Part shown: piece after piece, positions 36,216-45,980 of the stretch
Position numbering within the stretch: position 1 is the stretch's first letter
Layout: each line of letters begins with the position of its first letter
Source: Winogradskyella echinorum
GTDB lineage: Bacteria > Bacteroidota > Bacteroidia > Flavobacteriales > Flavobacteriaceae
Length of the DNA stretch: 64,000 nucleotides
Direction of reading: 5' to 3'
Assembly (NCBI RefSeq): GCF_014297365.1
Contig: NZ_JACOQD010000002.1
Span: 930,001-994,000, forward strand
Notes under the pieces: generated by a model
Seen by the model: the letters and a program-made list of their open reading frames with translations, nothing else
The model's database searches: none
Told to the model about the DNA's origin: nothing
Made by a program: the position numbers and the translations under genes

Positions 36216-37817
36216 ATGAAAAAAATTACTTTATTAATAAATTTACTTTTCACAATAAATTTATGTGCCCAAATACAGATTTCTAATTTCACATTCAATA
36301 ATGTCTCAAGTTCTGGACCTAGTTCTCTACAAGAGTTTAATGGTGAAATTTTCTTTTCAGCGAATACTGATAATTATGGAAGAGAATTATGGTCTAGCGA
36401 TGGAACTTCAAATAACACTAATTTAATAATTGATATAGCTCCTGGCGAATCTAATGGATTGGTGACATTCTTCTCTGCAATTCTGAACAATGAATTGTAT
36501 TTTAATGCAAATGATAATTATGATTATTCTGGAGGTGAAATTTGGAAAACTGACGGTTCAGGAACCAATTCATCCTTAGTAACATCATATACTGGAAGAT
36601 TATTCGGATTAACAACTGTTGGTAATCTTATTTATTTTACAATAAAAACTAGTAATAATAACTTACAAATATGGAAATCTGATGGTACGCAATCGGGTAC
36701 TACATTAGTTAAAGACAATATTGCAATTTGGAATGTACCTACATTTCAAGGAAGTATTAATAATACTTTTATTTTTACTATTCAAGTACCCTCAACTAAT
36801 AATTCTAAAGTATGGAGAAGTGATGGCACTTCTAGCGGGACGTTTGCATTAACAGGAGAAATTGATGGTAATGGCTCTACTGGGAGTACATCAGACCTTA
36901 GCCATTACATTGTCTACAATAATAATTTATATTTTATTACTCGATATTATTTGTATAAAACGGATGGAACTATTGCTAATACTAGTCAAGTGGCATCTGT
37001 TTGGAATGCTCAAAATAATTTAGTTGATTTTGGAGATACAATAGAATTAAATGGCAAAATTTATTTTTTGTTTTACTCATTAGGCCTAAAAAAACTAGCT
37101 ATTTATGAATCAGATGGTACTTCAAGCGGGACTTCGGAAATTTACTCTGTTACAGGTAATGCATATTTTTATCCTGCTTATTTAAATAAATCAGGAAATA
37201 ATTTAATTTTCACATCAATAAACACAAATAATGGAACTTCTCTTTATTATTTAAATACCAATAACTTTACATTATCCGAAATTATTCAAATTGATGAAAG
37301 TCCGCAAGAGCCGCCATATTTTCTGGGAAATTTTTCTGCACTATCATTAGATAGATTAAATGACAATCTTTTTTTTATGAGTTCACCTAAAGATACGTTT
37401 CCAGAAAAAAAAGGATGGGTATTCAATGAAACTTCTATGAGTTTAACCCCTTATACTGCTTTGGATGATTTATATGAAGATTATTTTGGCCAAAAAATTA
37501 TATATAATAATGACTTATATTATTCTAAAAACAATCAGTTATGGAAATTTGACACAAATTCTTTAAGTCTAAGTGATGTAACAAATAATGAAGTAATTCA
37601 AGTTTTTCCAAATCCTACATCTGATTTTATAAATTTCAGTCAACCTGAAACAGTTAATGATATTAAAGTTTACGACATTAATGGTCAACTGGTTATAGAA
37701 AATCAAGTACTAATTAATGATAAACTTGATGTTAGAAATTTAAATTCTGGGATATATTTAATTGACTTTAAAAAAGATAATTTAAGAATAACAAAAAAAA
37801 TAGTAATCGCTAAATAA
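36216..37817 (+). CDS. T9SS-secreted protein with ELWxxDGT repeats
   Basis: A 533-residue protein with a signal peptide (ITLLINLLFTINLCAQ). The central region carries at least six ELWxxDGT-type repeats spaced about 50-60 residues apart: ELWSSDGTSNNT, EIWKTDGSGTNS, QIWKSDGTQSGT, KVWRSDGTSSGT, LYKTDGTIANT and IYESDGTSSGT. These suggest a beta-propeller. The last 75 residues (IQVFPNPTSDFINFSQP...LNSGIYLIDFKKDNL...KIVIAK) are a type IX sorting domain. Such proteins are exported and surface-bound; ligand and function are unknown. It is Asn/Ser-rich and preceded by about 180 bp of very AT-rich DNA. Confidence 0.87.
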   Translation: MKKITLLINLLFTINLCAQIQISNFTFNNVSSSGPSSLQEFNGEIFFSANTDNYGRELWSSDGTSNNTNLIIDIAPGESNGLVTFFSAILNNELYFNANDNYDYSGGEIWKTDGSGTNSSLVTSYTGRLFGLTTVGNLIYFTIKTSNNNLQIWKSDGTQSGTTLVKDNIAIWNVPTFQGSINNTFIFTIQVPSTNNSKVWRSDGTSSGTFALTGEIDGNGSTGSTSDLSHYIVYNNNLYFITRYYLYKTDGTIANTSQVASVWNAQNNLVDFGDTIELNGKIYFLFYSLGLKKLAIYESDGTSSGTSEIYSVTGNAYFYPAYLNKSGNNLIFTSINTNNGTSLYYLNTNNFTLSEIIQIDESPQEPPYFLGNFSALSLDRLNDNLFFMSSPKDTFPEKKGWVFNETSMSLTPYTALDDLYEDYFGQKIIYNNDLYYSKNNQLWKFDTNSLSLSDVTNNEVIQVFPNPTSDFINFSQPETVNDIKVYDINGQLVIENQVLINDKLDVRNLNSGIYLIDFKKDNLRITKKIVIAK

Positions 37818-37950
37818 GTTCTTTACAGAAAATAAGATAACCAAACTATTAGATTATTCATAGTTATTAGGATTAGCTCAAATAAAACTATAACATAGAG
37901 CGCAAGTACAGCATATATAAACTCTTTAGTAACATTTGTTAATTAAAAAA

Positions 37951-37979
37951 AAGCCCAAACAATAAAATCGTTTGGGCTT
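37951..37979 (-). terminator. terminator, strongest on minus strand
   Basis: AAGCCCAAAC (37951-37960) pairs with GTTTGGGCTT (37970-37979). On the minus strand the stem is followed by eight T residues, and on the plus strand only by TCTC. It therefore mainly serves the minus-strand receptor gene, and weakly the plus-strand T9SS gene. Confidence 0.75.
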
Positions 37980-38121
37980 TCTCAACTATTAACCTACTTA
38001 ACTAATACTATTATAAAAATTCATTTATAATTACTATTACTTAAAACTTATCTCATTACTATAGACGTAAAAACTTCCTTTTTATTTCAAAGCTTTACAT
38101 ATTTAACGTGTATTTAACAAA

Positions 38122-38145
38122 AACCCGAAACTAACGTCTCGGGTT
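38122..38145. terminator. second hairpin in the convergent gap
   Basis: AACCCGA (38122-38128) pairs with TCGGGTT (38139-38145), with A-rich sequence to the left and TTTCTT to the right, so it can act in both directions. Confidence 0.65.
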
Positions 38146-38272
38146 TTCTTATTTAATAGCTAAACATTAACACTAACCATCAACTATTTATGTAGGCTAT
38201 TAAATGTACTTTTACTCTGTATGCTAAAGACCGTCCAAAAATGGTTTTGTGACACTTTAGCTTAATTTATTT

Positions 38273-40747
38273 CTACATAAATCCTCCTCCTTGTTTTTCG
38301 TCATCATCACGTTGCTTACGCGATTTTGCTCTGTATTTTCCTCCACCAAATCGGTATGATAAACCTGCAAAAATGGTTTTAAATTCTGGTTGAAAATTCA
38401 CTGTTTGTCTAAAAGGTCTTTCACTTACAATAGATATTTCTTGTGTATCAAATACGTTATTAAAGTTTAAGCTAAACGTAGCTCTGTTGTCTTCTAAGAA
38501 GCTATAACGCATTCCTAAGTTTACAAAATACATTGGGTCCATTTCAAAATTTAATCCTGTATCTGGTCCTCTATACATTGCAAAAGCAGATAAGGATAAA
38601 CTCTTTGTTACTCTAAAGTTATTGAATACTCTAAAATTGTATATCACATTATTAACCTCAACATTACTTACTTCAATATCACCTTCTGTAGGATTAACTA
38701 TTGTTGGGTCTAACGACTCAGCAAAACCAGTCTGTCTTCGAGAATATAAATCGAAACTAGCATTTAAACTCCACCATTTTGTTGGTCTGTAATTACTAGA
38801 TAATTCTATACCATAAGCCGAGGTATTATCAAAATTATCGTTAGTTAAAATCACACGACCAGATCCTAAGTCTGAACGATCCACAAATACACCTTGGTTA
38901 ATTTCGTCTTCAATTAATCTATAGAATACTCCACCAGTAATACTCCCTTTTTCTAGGTTTCTTGTATAGTTTACCTCAAGTGAGTTTGTAAATTGTGGTT
39001 CTAATTTTGGGTTACCAAATTGAGAAATTAACGGTGTATTAAACTCTGGTATAGGATTTACTTGTCCAACTCCTGGTCTATCTACTCGTCTACTATAACT
39101 AAATTGGTATGAGTTTTTTTCTGAAGGATTATAAGTTACAAACGCAGATGGATACACTTGAAAATAATCATTTTCAAATGGAAAATCTGTAGTTGTATTG
39201 TCTGTTAAATCTGTATCTATAGCTAAGGCATCAACTTGTACAGACTCTGCTCTTAATCCCACTTTATAAGACCATTTTTCTAATTGCTTACCGTATGTAG
39301 CATATGCAGAATAAATGTTTCTCTCGTAATCAAAAAGTGTTTGCGTTGGTATGTAATCACCAAATTCGTTTCTCACTCTTGCATCAGAATTATAGTCAAT
39401 ATTATTATCAAACAAACGTGCCTGTAATCCTACTTCTAGTTTTGCGGTTTCCGATAATGGATTGGTATAATCTAAGTTTATTGTTGTTCTGTTACGCTCT
39501 GTATTTGTTAATTCATCAAAACTTGGACGCGATCCAGAACCTGTAAAACGGTTTAAAGTTTCTAAGTCGTTATCAAAAATATTATGATCTACTTCTAATT
39601 CAATATTATGGCCTTCGTCATCAAAATTAAATTTATAGTTAGCATTATATTGTTGACTATTGTTTTCGTTTACATTATCAAATGTTTGACTTAAATCATT
39701 AGACGGATCATTTTCAAAGAAAGTTTCGGTTCTCCCTAAAGTACCACCATCAAACACATTTTGATTTGTAAAAAACGAAAGCGTATGCTTATCATTGATG
39801 TAATAATCAACTCCTATTTTAAATAAATGCGAATTACGCTCATCTAAAAAATTGAATGTTTGAGATACATCAGACTCTGTTTGGGTTAACAAACCTGTAT
39901 TTCTATTATTAGAAATATTATTACCATAACTTCCGTAAAAGTTAAGTTTTCCATTTCTATAGTTCATATCAATAGAACTATTAAACTTAGGTTCTAGTTG
40001 GTAACCAAGTCCAAAATTTAAATTTCCATTAAAGCCAATATTAACGTTTTTATGAAGTATAATATTAATAATACCACTCATTCCTTCAGGATTATATTTT
40101 GCTGAAGGATTGGTAATTAATTCAATACTCTTTATAGATGTTGAAGGAATTTGTTTTAGTAATTGTGCTGCAGGAATATTTGATAATTTTCCATCAACCA
40201 TTACTTGTACATTCTGGTTTCCTCTTAATGCAATGGCGCCAGTTTGTTGATCTACATTAACAGATGGAATGTTATTCATTATATCTGAGGCTGTTGGCCC
40301 AGAAGTCGTTAAATCCTTACCAACATTAATAACTTTTCGGTCTATTTTTTGTTGAATAGTCGAAGTCTCTGCCACAATAGTAACTTCATCTAAAGACTCG
40401 GCACTCTCCTTGAGCATAATATCACCCACATTTATTTTGTAGCTGTTTTTTCCAATATTCACCTGTTTTAAAATAGTTTTGTAGCCGATAAATTTAATTT
40501 CAACTTTTACATCACCTTCTGGGATTTTATCAATATTAAAAGTACCATCATCGTTGGTAATACTACCTGTAATGATTTTGTCTACCATATCCTTAATAAT
40601 AACATTAACATAAGGTAAAGGCTCATTGAGCTCTGCATCCATAACGCGTCCTGAAATAGAACCGTTTTTTATATCTGAATTGGAATTGGGTTGTGCGCTT
40701 AAAATGGCTGATGAGACCATGATAAGCATTAAAAAGAAATGCTTCAT
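38273..40747 (-). CDS. TonB-dependent outer-membrane receptor (OMP_b-brl_3 type)
   Basis: An 824-residue receptor. There is a signal peptide (1-19, SSAILSAQ), a carboxypeptidase-regulatory domain at about 30-115 (SGRVMDAELNEPLPYVNVIIKD), a TonB plug at about 135-235 (TSGPTASDIMNNIPSVNVDQQTG and SIELITNPSAKYNPEGMSGIINI), then a C-terminal outer-membrane barrel to the end. The final SYRFGGGKYRAKSRKQRDDDE tail is basic and ends in GGGFM. It lacks a SusD partner, so it belongs to the outer-membrane beta-barrel family rather than a polysaccharide-utilisation pair. The substrate is unknown; peptide or metal ligands are possible. Confidence 0.9.
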   Translation of the reverse strand: MKHFFLMLIMVSSAILSAQPNSNSDIKNGSISGRVMDAELNEPLPYVNVIIKDMVDKIITGSITNDDGTFNIDKIPEGDVKVEIKFIGYKTILKQVNIGKNSYKINVGDIMLKESAESLDEVTIVAETSTIQQKIDRKVINVGKDLTTSGPTASDIMNNIPSVNVDQQTGAIALRGNQNVQVMVDGKLSNIPAAQLLKQIPSTSIKSIELITNPSAKYNPEGMSGIINIILHKNVNIGFNGNLNFGLGYQLEPKFNSSIDMNYRNGKLNFYGSYGNNISNNRNTGLLTQTESDVSQTFNFLDERNSHLFKIGVDYYINDKHTLSFFTNQNVFDGGTLGRTETFFENDPSNDLSQTFDNVNENNSQQYNANYKFNFDDEGHNIELEVDHNIFDNDLETLNRFTGSGSRPSFDELTNTERNRTTINLDYTNPLSETAKLEVGLQARLFDNNIDYNSDARVRNEFGDYIPTQTLFDYERNIYSAYATYGKQLEKWSYKVGLRAESVQVDALAIDTDLTDNTTTDFPFENDYFQVYPSAFVTYNPSEKNSYQFSYSRRVDRPGVGQVNPIPEFNTPLISQFGNPKLEPQFTNSLEVNYTRNLEKGSITGGVFYRLIEDEINQGVFVDRSDLGSGRVILTNDNFDNTSAYGIELSSNYRPTKWWSLNASFDLYSRRQTGFAESLDPTIVNPTEGDIEVSNVEVNNVIYNFRVFNNFRVTKSLSLSAFAMYRGPDTGLNFEMDPMYFVNLGMRYSFLEDNRATFSLNFNNVFDTQEISIVSERPFRQTVNFQPEFKTIFAGLSYRFGGGKYRAKSRKQRDDDEKQGGGFM

Positions 40748-40831
40748 TTTTTGATTGATTTTACACCAGTATTATTACACTAGTGCTTTGATTTTTGATT
40801 GATTTTGATAGTTTCTTATTGTGTAGACGAC

Positions 40832-40839
40832 TACTTTTG
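40832..40839 (+). promoter_or_regulatory. candidate -7 element for the CoA-binding protein gene
   Basis: TACTTTTG matches TAnnTTTG and lies 45 bp before the ATG at 40885. The nearest TTG (40805-40807) is 24 bp away, longer than usual. Confidence 0.4.
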
Positions 40840-40884
40840 TATTATGTTACCGTATTTAACATTACTTAACATCTTTTTAACATT

Positions 40885-41247
40885 ATGAGTAAAAAAACAT
40901 TAGTCTTAGGAGCTTCTTTAAAACCAGAACGCTACTCAAACATTGCTATTAATAGATTATTAAATTACAATCATGAGGTAAAAGCTTTTGGATTAAGAGC
41001 AGGAAAGATTAATAATGTAACTATAGATACAGAATTATTACCGTATGATGACATTGACACAGTAACATTATACTTAAATCCATTACGACAAAAAGCGTAT
41101 TACGATTATATTATAGGTTTACAGCCTAAGCGTGTTATATTTAATCCAGGAACAGAGAATCCCGAATTTTATCATCTTTTACAACAAAATAATATTGGGT
41201 TTGAAGAAGCCTGTACCTTAGTACTCTTAGGAACTGGGCAGTACTAA
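40885..41247 (+). CDS. CoA-binding domain protein (YccU-like)
   Basis: A 120-residue Rossmann-like protein consisting of one CoA-binding domain. It starts TLVLGASLKPERYSNIAINRLL, with the loop that cradles the nucleotide, then VTLYLNPLRQKAYYDYIIGLQPKRVIFNPGTENPEF and ends ACTLVLLGTGQY. Stand-alone members bind CoA or similar nucleotides and have no agreed role. It is a single gene; the haloperoxidase gene ends 4 bp after it on the opposite strand. Confidence 0.87.
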   Translation: MSKKTLVLGASLKPERYSNIAINRLLNYNHEVKAFGLRAGKINNVTIDTELLPYDDIDTVTLYLNPLRQKAYYDYIIGLQPKRVIFNPGTENPEFYHLLQQNNIGFEEACTLVLLGTGQY

Positions 41248-41251
41248 AATC

Positions 41252-42586
41252 TTATTTTAAAAAAGAGATTTTAGCATTTACTAATGTCCCTAATGCAATA
41301 CCTTGATCTAGGCCAACCTCAATTGCTGCTCTATAATGGATACCTCCATAAAGACGACTTAGCGCAGCCTCTTTAGCAGCTAACCTAAATGATTTAAAGC
41401 TTCGCATAGGTAAGCCAAATGGAAGTTCTGTAGTATCATCAAATGCAAAATTATCACCAAAAATTTCGGTTAACACTTCGGACGAAGCGCCTGAAACCAC
41501 AGAGTGACCACTCGTATATTCTGGAAATGGTGGAGTTTGCAGAATTGGCGCCCATTCTAAATCTATATACTTATTAATTAGAGTTTCGGGTCTAATTAAA
41601 TTACTTCTATATTTTTCGTCCCAACAGCTTATAAAAGCATCCGCAACAGCTAATGAGGTTTTGGTATAAGCATAGACTGTTTTTTCAAAATCTGAATTAG
41701 TTTGTTTACAAGCAATTTTACAAATACCTATCCAATGCGCTCCTGGTGTAATTTTTTTCTTAGCAAACATAAAGTGTCCTTTGTTTACCGAAACAAAGGG
41801 ATTACAATCCCAAAAACGAGCCATAGCAATTTCTTCACTATCATCTCCTTTGGCTCTAATAGCATTATTGATATTAAAGACTTCCATTAACTCATTATGA
41901 AACGCTGTACCCTTTTCTAAAGAAAATTTTGGATGTGTTATTGGCTTAAATTGAGCGGCAGAATCTAACACAAAAGGTCTTAACTTATTCCAGCTTGGTT
42001 CTATACCTTTCATATAAGCTGGTGGAGTTGGTTCCCAACGCGATGGATCATCGGTATAAATGTTATAATCTGGCATAGTGCGTGTTTCCGCATAATTATC
42101 TGCGTTCATCCATGCGATAATTTGCTCAGATATCTCTAAACCAAAGTCTTTAGCCTTATTGAAATCTTCGTGGTTTAGCGTTTTCCAATTACTATATAAA
42201 CTATCTCTGTATGCTGTAATACGCTCTTTAGAAAACACTAATTCTTTGGCTACATCAATGTAAGCTATTAAAGATGCCAATTTTAGATTAGTAGAAGCAT
42301 CTGCTTTTTCAGATTTTAATTTTGTTAGTCCATTGAGTTGATTTCCCAAAGACTTATAGCTCGCATTATTTTGGTTTAATGTTTCGTATGCCGCAATATT
42401 AGGATACGCATAAATTCTACTTGCAACTGGAGGTGAAAAGATATCGTGTATCATTACTTCAGTTAATTTATCTACTGAATTATGATAATCCTCTGTGGTG
42501 ATATTGATAGGCAATTCTTCCTTTTTACACGAAAAACAGATTAAGAAAATAATTACCGATAGTATTGAAGAGGTGTGCTTCATCAT
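41252..42586 (-). CDS. vanadium-dependent haloperoxidase-like lipoprotein (PAP2 superfamily)
   Basis: A 444-residue lipoprotein (IIFLICFSCKKEE, lipidated Cys at about 20). The all-helical C-terminal domain has the vanadate-site motifs FPEYTSGHSVVSGAS, with the acid-base His, and RLYGGIHYRAA, with the vanadate-ligating His. These residues define the vanadium haloperoxidase / bacterial acid phosphatase fold, which oxidises halides with peroxide or hydrolyses phosphate esters. The activity cannot be decided by eye. Its ATG directly follows the TAA of the VCBS/ASPIC lipoprotein gene, so the two are translationally coupled and probably work together at the outer membrane. Confidence 0.85.
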   Translation of the reverse strand: MMKHTSSILSVIIFLICFSCKKEELPINITTEDYHNSVDKLTEVMIHDIFSPPVASRIYAYPNIAAYETLNQNNASYKSLGNQLNGLTKLKSEKADASTNLKLASLIAYIDVAKELVFSKERITAYRDSLYSNWKTLNHEDFNKAKDFGLEISEQIIAWMNADNYAETRTMPDYNIYTDDPSRWEPTPPAYMKGIEPSWNKLRPFVLDSAAQFKPITHPKFSLEKGTAFHNELMEVFNINNAIRAKGDDSEEIAMARFWDCNPFVSVNKGHFMFAKKKITPGAHWIGICKIACKQTNSDFEKTVYAYTKTSLAVADAFISCWDEKYRSNLIRPETLINKYIDLEWAPILQTPPFPEYTSGHSVVSGASSEVLTEIFGDNFAFDDTTELPFGLPMRSFKSFRLAAKEAALSRLYGGIHYRAAIEVGLDQGIALGTLVNAKISFLK

Positions 42587-45500
42587 TTAATTCTGAAAAG
42601 AATAAAGTTTTAATTCATCATTATTAGATAGTATTATAACCAAATTCTTATCCTTCATTTTTAAGGTTTCAATTTGTTTTATTTGCTGGTTGAAAGGGTC
42701 TATACCTAAGTTTGAAACAGGCTGATAATTTGACGTGTCTTTTACCAAAAGCCCTTTTAGAGCAGAATACGAGCCATGATAGGTATTGACTTTATAAGAA
42801 TTACCACCAACCATTAATTGAGCTTCATCATTAACTTCTAACTCAGAAAATGTAGTGATTGGAGCCAACTGAAATGCATCTTCAAATTTAACAAACTCAC
42901 TAAAACTGCCATTATCATTTCTTAAATAGCCTGAAGCCAGTGTGTGAACTTCAAATTTTTGAGCTTTAGCAATTGACCCTTTAGTAATAGCTTCTTCTAT
43001 AGTTTTACCAGCAAAGCTTTTATGATCTACATAAATTTTACTAATCACATTCATTTGTGCAGCAAGCTCATCTTTAGAATTTAAGGGATAATACTTTCCG
43101 TTTTTATTATAGGCGATTAGTGTTTCATTTTTACCATTTTCATCAAAATCAGAATAGTACATTACTAATGGCCCATCAAAATTGAGGTTAAATTTGGTGT
43201 TCAGTCCCCAATTACCAAGTAAAATGTCTTGGTCGCCATCATTGTCAATATCAAAAGTTGAAACAGTTTGCCATAGACCATTTAAATTGTCTGGCAAATC
43301 CATTACTTCTAAAACTCCTTTTTTATTGATGTAAATTTTTGGTTCGTCCCATTCTGTAGACACTATTAAATCTTTAACGTTGTCTCCATTTACGTCTTCC
43401 CATTTGGCTGACGTTACTTTAGAAAATAGTTCAAAATTAGTATCTATTGAAAAATTACCTTTTCCATCATTTACTAAGATGTTTGATTTTACAGTTTTAC
43501 CAAAATCTTTGGCATCTGCAAGATTACCAACAAATAAATCTATATCCCCATCCTTATCATAATCATAGGCCTCTACTGTCGTTGTAACCAACCAGTTTAT
43601 AGGAATACGTAGCTTAGACCGAACAAATTTTCCATTTTCGTTTATGTACAAACGATCTTCCTGAAATTTATCAATCTTACGTTCATTAATGCCTGATGCT
43701 ATATATAGATCTAAATCGCCATCATTATCTGCGTCAAAAAATTCGGCATCGTTATCTTCAAAAGTTGCGTCATTGGTAATTTCTGTAATATTCATTTCAG
43801 AAAAACCACTTCCACTATTTAAAAACAAATGCGCAGGTTGACCGGACGAGTTTCCTATAAAAACATCTTCAAATCCATTACCATCAATGTCTGCTTTTGC
43901 AAGAGCTGGACCAAACGTTGAAATTTTATATGGTATTAATTTTTCTTCACTAAAATCGTTGTAATTATCTTCTTTGTGCGTAAAATCAATAAAATTTTCT
44001 TTTTTGAAAGTTGACTTAGAATCTATTTTACTATAATTATAAACACTGTTTCCTTCGGAATAGCTAACCTTTAAATTCTGATTAATTGTAGGATTTTTAA
44101 TCGTTTGAAACTCATTATTTGGCCAAATAATTTGAATAGAATCTATAGTTACCGCATCGTCTAATCCAAAATGTAGTTTACTATCTAAAGATGATAAAAA
44201 CCCTCTAGACTTAAACAATTGTTTAAGTTGACGCTTGTCGTTATTATAAACAATGGCTTTAAGTCCAATACCTTCTTTATTGGCACCTTTATACTCAAAG
44301 TCTAAAGAAATATAATTTTTTGTACTATTGGTAGTATTTTCATATAGTCCGGCAGTTTCACCAAAATTATTGGTTACCAAATCTAAATCTCCATCTAAGT
44401 CTAAATCTATATAGATGGCTCCATTAGAAAGGTTGGGTTTATTTTCTATCCAATCACCAGTTTTATTTTTAAATTTTATAGAATTGCCTTCAAACATTTC
44501 GTTAGAGACTTTTCCGCTATTCATTTCGTTAATAGAATTAAACAACCATTCTAAACCATCCTTTTCTGTACGCCCTTTAAAAGCACTAGACACATATTTT
44601 TTAAAATCTAAACCGTTTGGACGTCTTAAAATACCGTTAGATATAAATAAATCTTGATGCCCATCATTATTAAAATCTGCAAACAGTGGTGCCCAACTCC
44701 AATCGGTATCTGCCACTTGATTGAACAATGCTGTCTCTTGAAAAGAATTCCCAGAATTATTGATCTGAAGCATGTTGCGCGAATATTGATCTTTATAGCC
44801 CAATTTTTTTAGGTGAACTTGCATATTAAACATTGCATCATCACCTTCCGTTTCTTTAAGTATGCGCTCACTTTTTGGTAACATATCTAAAGTCATTAAA
44901 TCTTGGTAACCATCGCCATTAATATCAGCCGCATCACTTCCCATTGAGAACCTACTTATAGTTGTAAAAGCATCAGCCAAACTTTCTGTAAAGGTTCCAT
45001 CTTGATTATTGATATAATAATAATCGTCTTCATGAAAATCATTACACACATATATGTCATCCCAACCATCATTATTAAAATCCGCTACAGAAGCACTTAA
45101 TCCATAACCATTAACACCACCAAAAATGTTGGCCGCGTCACTAACATCAGAGAATTTTCCGTTATTATTATTCAGTAAAACGTCTCCAACTAATTCTGCA
45201 CGTTTATGTCGTAATTCAGCTTTTCCATGAGATAGTGTTGTATGTACAGCGTGATTAACAATATAAACATCTAAATCATCGTCTTTATCATAATCGAAAA
45301 AATAGGCTTGTGTAGAATACCCCTTAAAATCTAAACCATAATCTTTAGCCTTTTCTGTAAATGTACCATCACCATTGTTTATAAAGAGTTCGTTATGACC
45401 TTTAAAATCTAATAGTCCCGAAACTGCACAAACATATATATCTAGTAAGCCATCATTGTTAATATCTACCATAGTTGCACCTGTATTCCAACTAGCACTA

Positions 45501-45835
45501 CCAGAAATATTAGCATTTTTAGAAACGTCTTCAAATTTTAAATTGCCTTTATTAATGTATAATTTATTGTCGCCAGTGTTTGATACAAAATATAAATCTG
45601 AAAGTCCATCATTGTTAATATCACCTGCAGCAACACCACCTCCATTATAATAATAGATATAGTTAATAATACTGTGTTGTGCGTCTTCTGGTACTATATT
45701 AGAAAAATCGATACCAGTATCTTTTTCCGATAACTGATTAAGAAGATAATTTTGTTTAGCTATTGTTTCGTCAACATCATTAGAACAGGCTAACAATATA
45801 GATATTGCAACCAGAGTGAGGGTTATTTTTTTCAT
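42587..45835 (-). CDS. VCBS/FG-GAP repeat lipoprotein with ASPIC/UnbV domain
   Basis: A 1082-residue lipoprotein (LVAISILLACSND, lipidated Cys at 17). At least twelve FG-GAP/VCBS blades carry Ca-binding loops of the form DxNxDGxxDxxV, for example DINNDGLSDLYF, DFNNDGWDDIYV, DINGDGYQDLMT, DFNNDGHQDLFI, DADNDGDLDLYI, DYDKDGDIDLFV and DIDNDGDQDILL. An ASPIC/UnbV domain lies near residues 545-600 (IDSIQIIWPNNEFQTIKNPTINQNLKV). Two seven-blade propellers are likely. Such lipoproteins sit on the flavobacterial surface. It is the first gene of a two-gene operon with the haloperoxidase-like lipoprotein. Confidence 0.9.
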   Translation of the reverse strand: MKKITLTLVAISILLACSNDVDETIAKQNYLLNQLSEKDTGIDFSNIVPEDAQHSIINYIYYYNGGGVAAGDINNDGLSDLYFVSNTGDNKLYINKGNLKFEDVSKNANISGSASWNTGATMVDINNDGLLDIYVCAVSGLLDFKGHNELFINNGDGTFTEKAKDYGLDFKGYSTQAYFFDYDKDDDLDVYIVNHAVHTTLSHGKAELRHKRAELVGDVLLNNNNGKFSDVSDAANIFGGVNGYGLSASVADFNNDGWDDIYVCNDFHEDDYYYINNQDGTFTESLADAFTTISRFSMGSDAADINGDGYQDLMTLDMLPKSERILKETEGDDAMFNMQVHLKKLGYKDQYSRNMLQINNSGNSFQETALFNQVADTDWSWAPLFADFNNDGHQDLFISNGILRRPNGLDFKKYVSSAFKGRTEKDGLEWLFNSINEMNSGKVSNEMFEGNSIKFKNKTGDWIENKPNLSNGAIYIDLDLDGDLDLVTNNFGETAGLYENTTNSTKNYISLDFEYKGANKEGIGLKAIVYNNDKRQLKQLFKSRGFLSSLDSKLHFGLDDAVTIDSIQIIWPNNEFQTIKNPTINQNLKVSYSEGNSVYNYSKIDSKSTFKKENFIDFTHKEDNYNDFSEEKLIPYKISTFGPALAKADIDGNGFEDVFIGNSSGQPAHLFLNSGSGFSEMNITEITNDATFEDNDAEFFDADNDGDLDLYIASGINERKIDKFQEDRLYINENGKFVRSKLRIPINWLVTTTVEAYDYDKDGDIDLFVGNLADAKDFGKTVKSNILVNDGKGNFSIDTNFELFSKVTSAKWEDVNGDNVKDLIVSTEWDEPKIYINKKGVLEVMDLPDNLNGLWQTVSTFDIDNDGDQDILLGNWGLNTKFNLNFDGPLVMYYSDFDENGKNETLIAYNKNGKYYPLNSKDELAAQMNVISKIYVDHKSFAGKTIEEAITKGSIAKAQKFEVHTLASGYLRNDNGSFSEFVKFEDAFQLAPITTFSELEVNDEAQLMVGGNSYKVNTYHGSYSALKGLLVKDTSNYQPVSNLGIDPFNQQIKQIETLKMKDKNLVIILSNNDELKLYSFQN

Positions 45836-45860
45836 TAATAGCGATGGTTAGTCAACTTAA

Positions 45861-45894
45861 CAAAAGTAATAATTTTTTAACAAACATTTAACAA
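45861..45894 (-). promoter_or_regulatory. candidate promoter of the VCBS/haloperoxidase operon
   Basis: On the minus strand TTG (45894-45892) is followed after 23 bp by TACTTTTG (45868-45861), a perfect -7 element 25 bp before the ATG at 45835. The spacing is at the long end of the usual range. Confidence 0.42.
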
Positions 45895-45980
45895 TCACAC
45901 TTAAAACCAACTGATTTTTGTAAAAAATCGAAGTTCAATACCCCAAGAAATTAACTCACAAGAAGTTAATTATTAATGGT

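Larger units (their letters stand above)
37818..38272. other. 455-bp convergent intergenic region with two hairpins
   Basis: It lies between the ends of the ELWxxDGT gene and the TonB receptor gene. It holds two intrinsic terminators (37951-37979 and 38122-38145), listed separately. No open frame or RNA gene was recognised in the rest. Confidence 0.6.
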
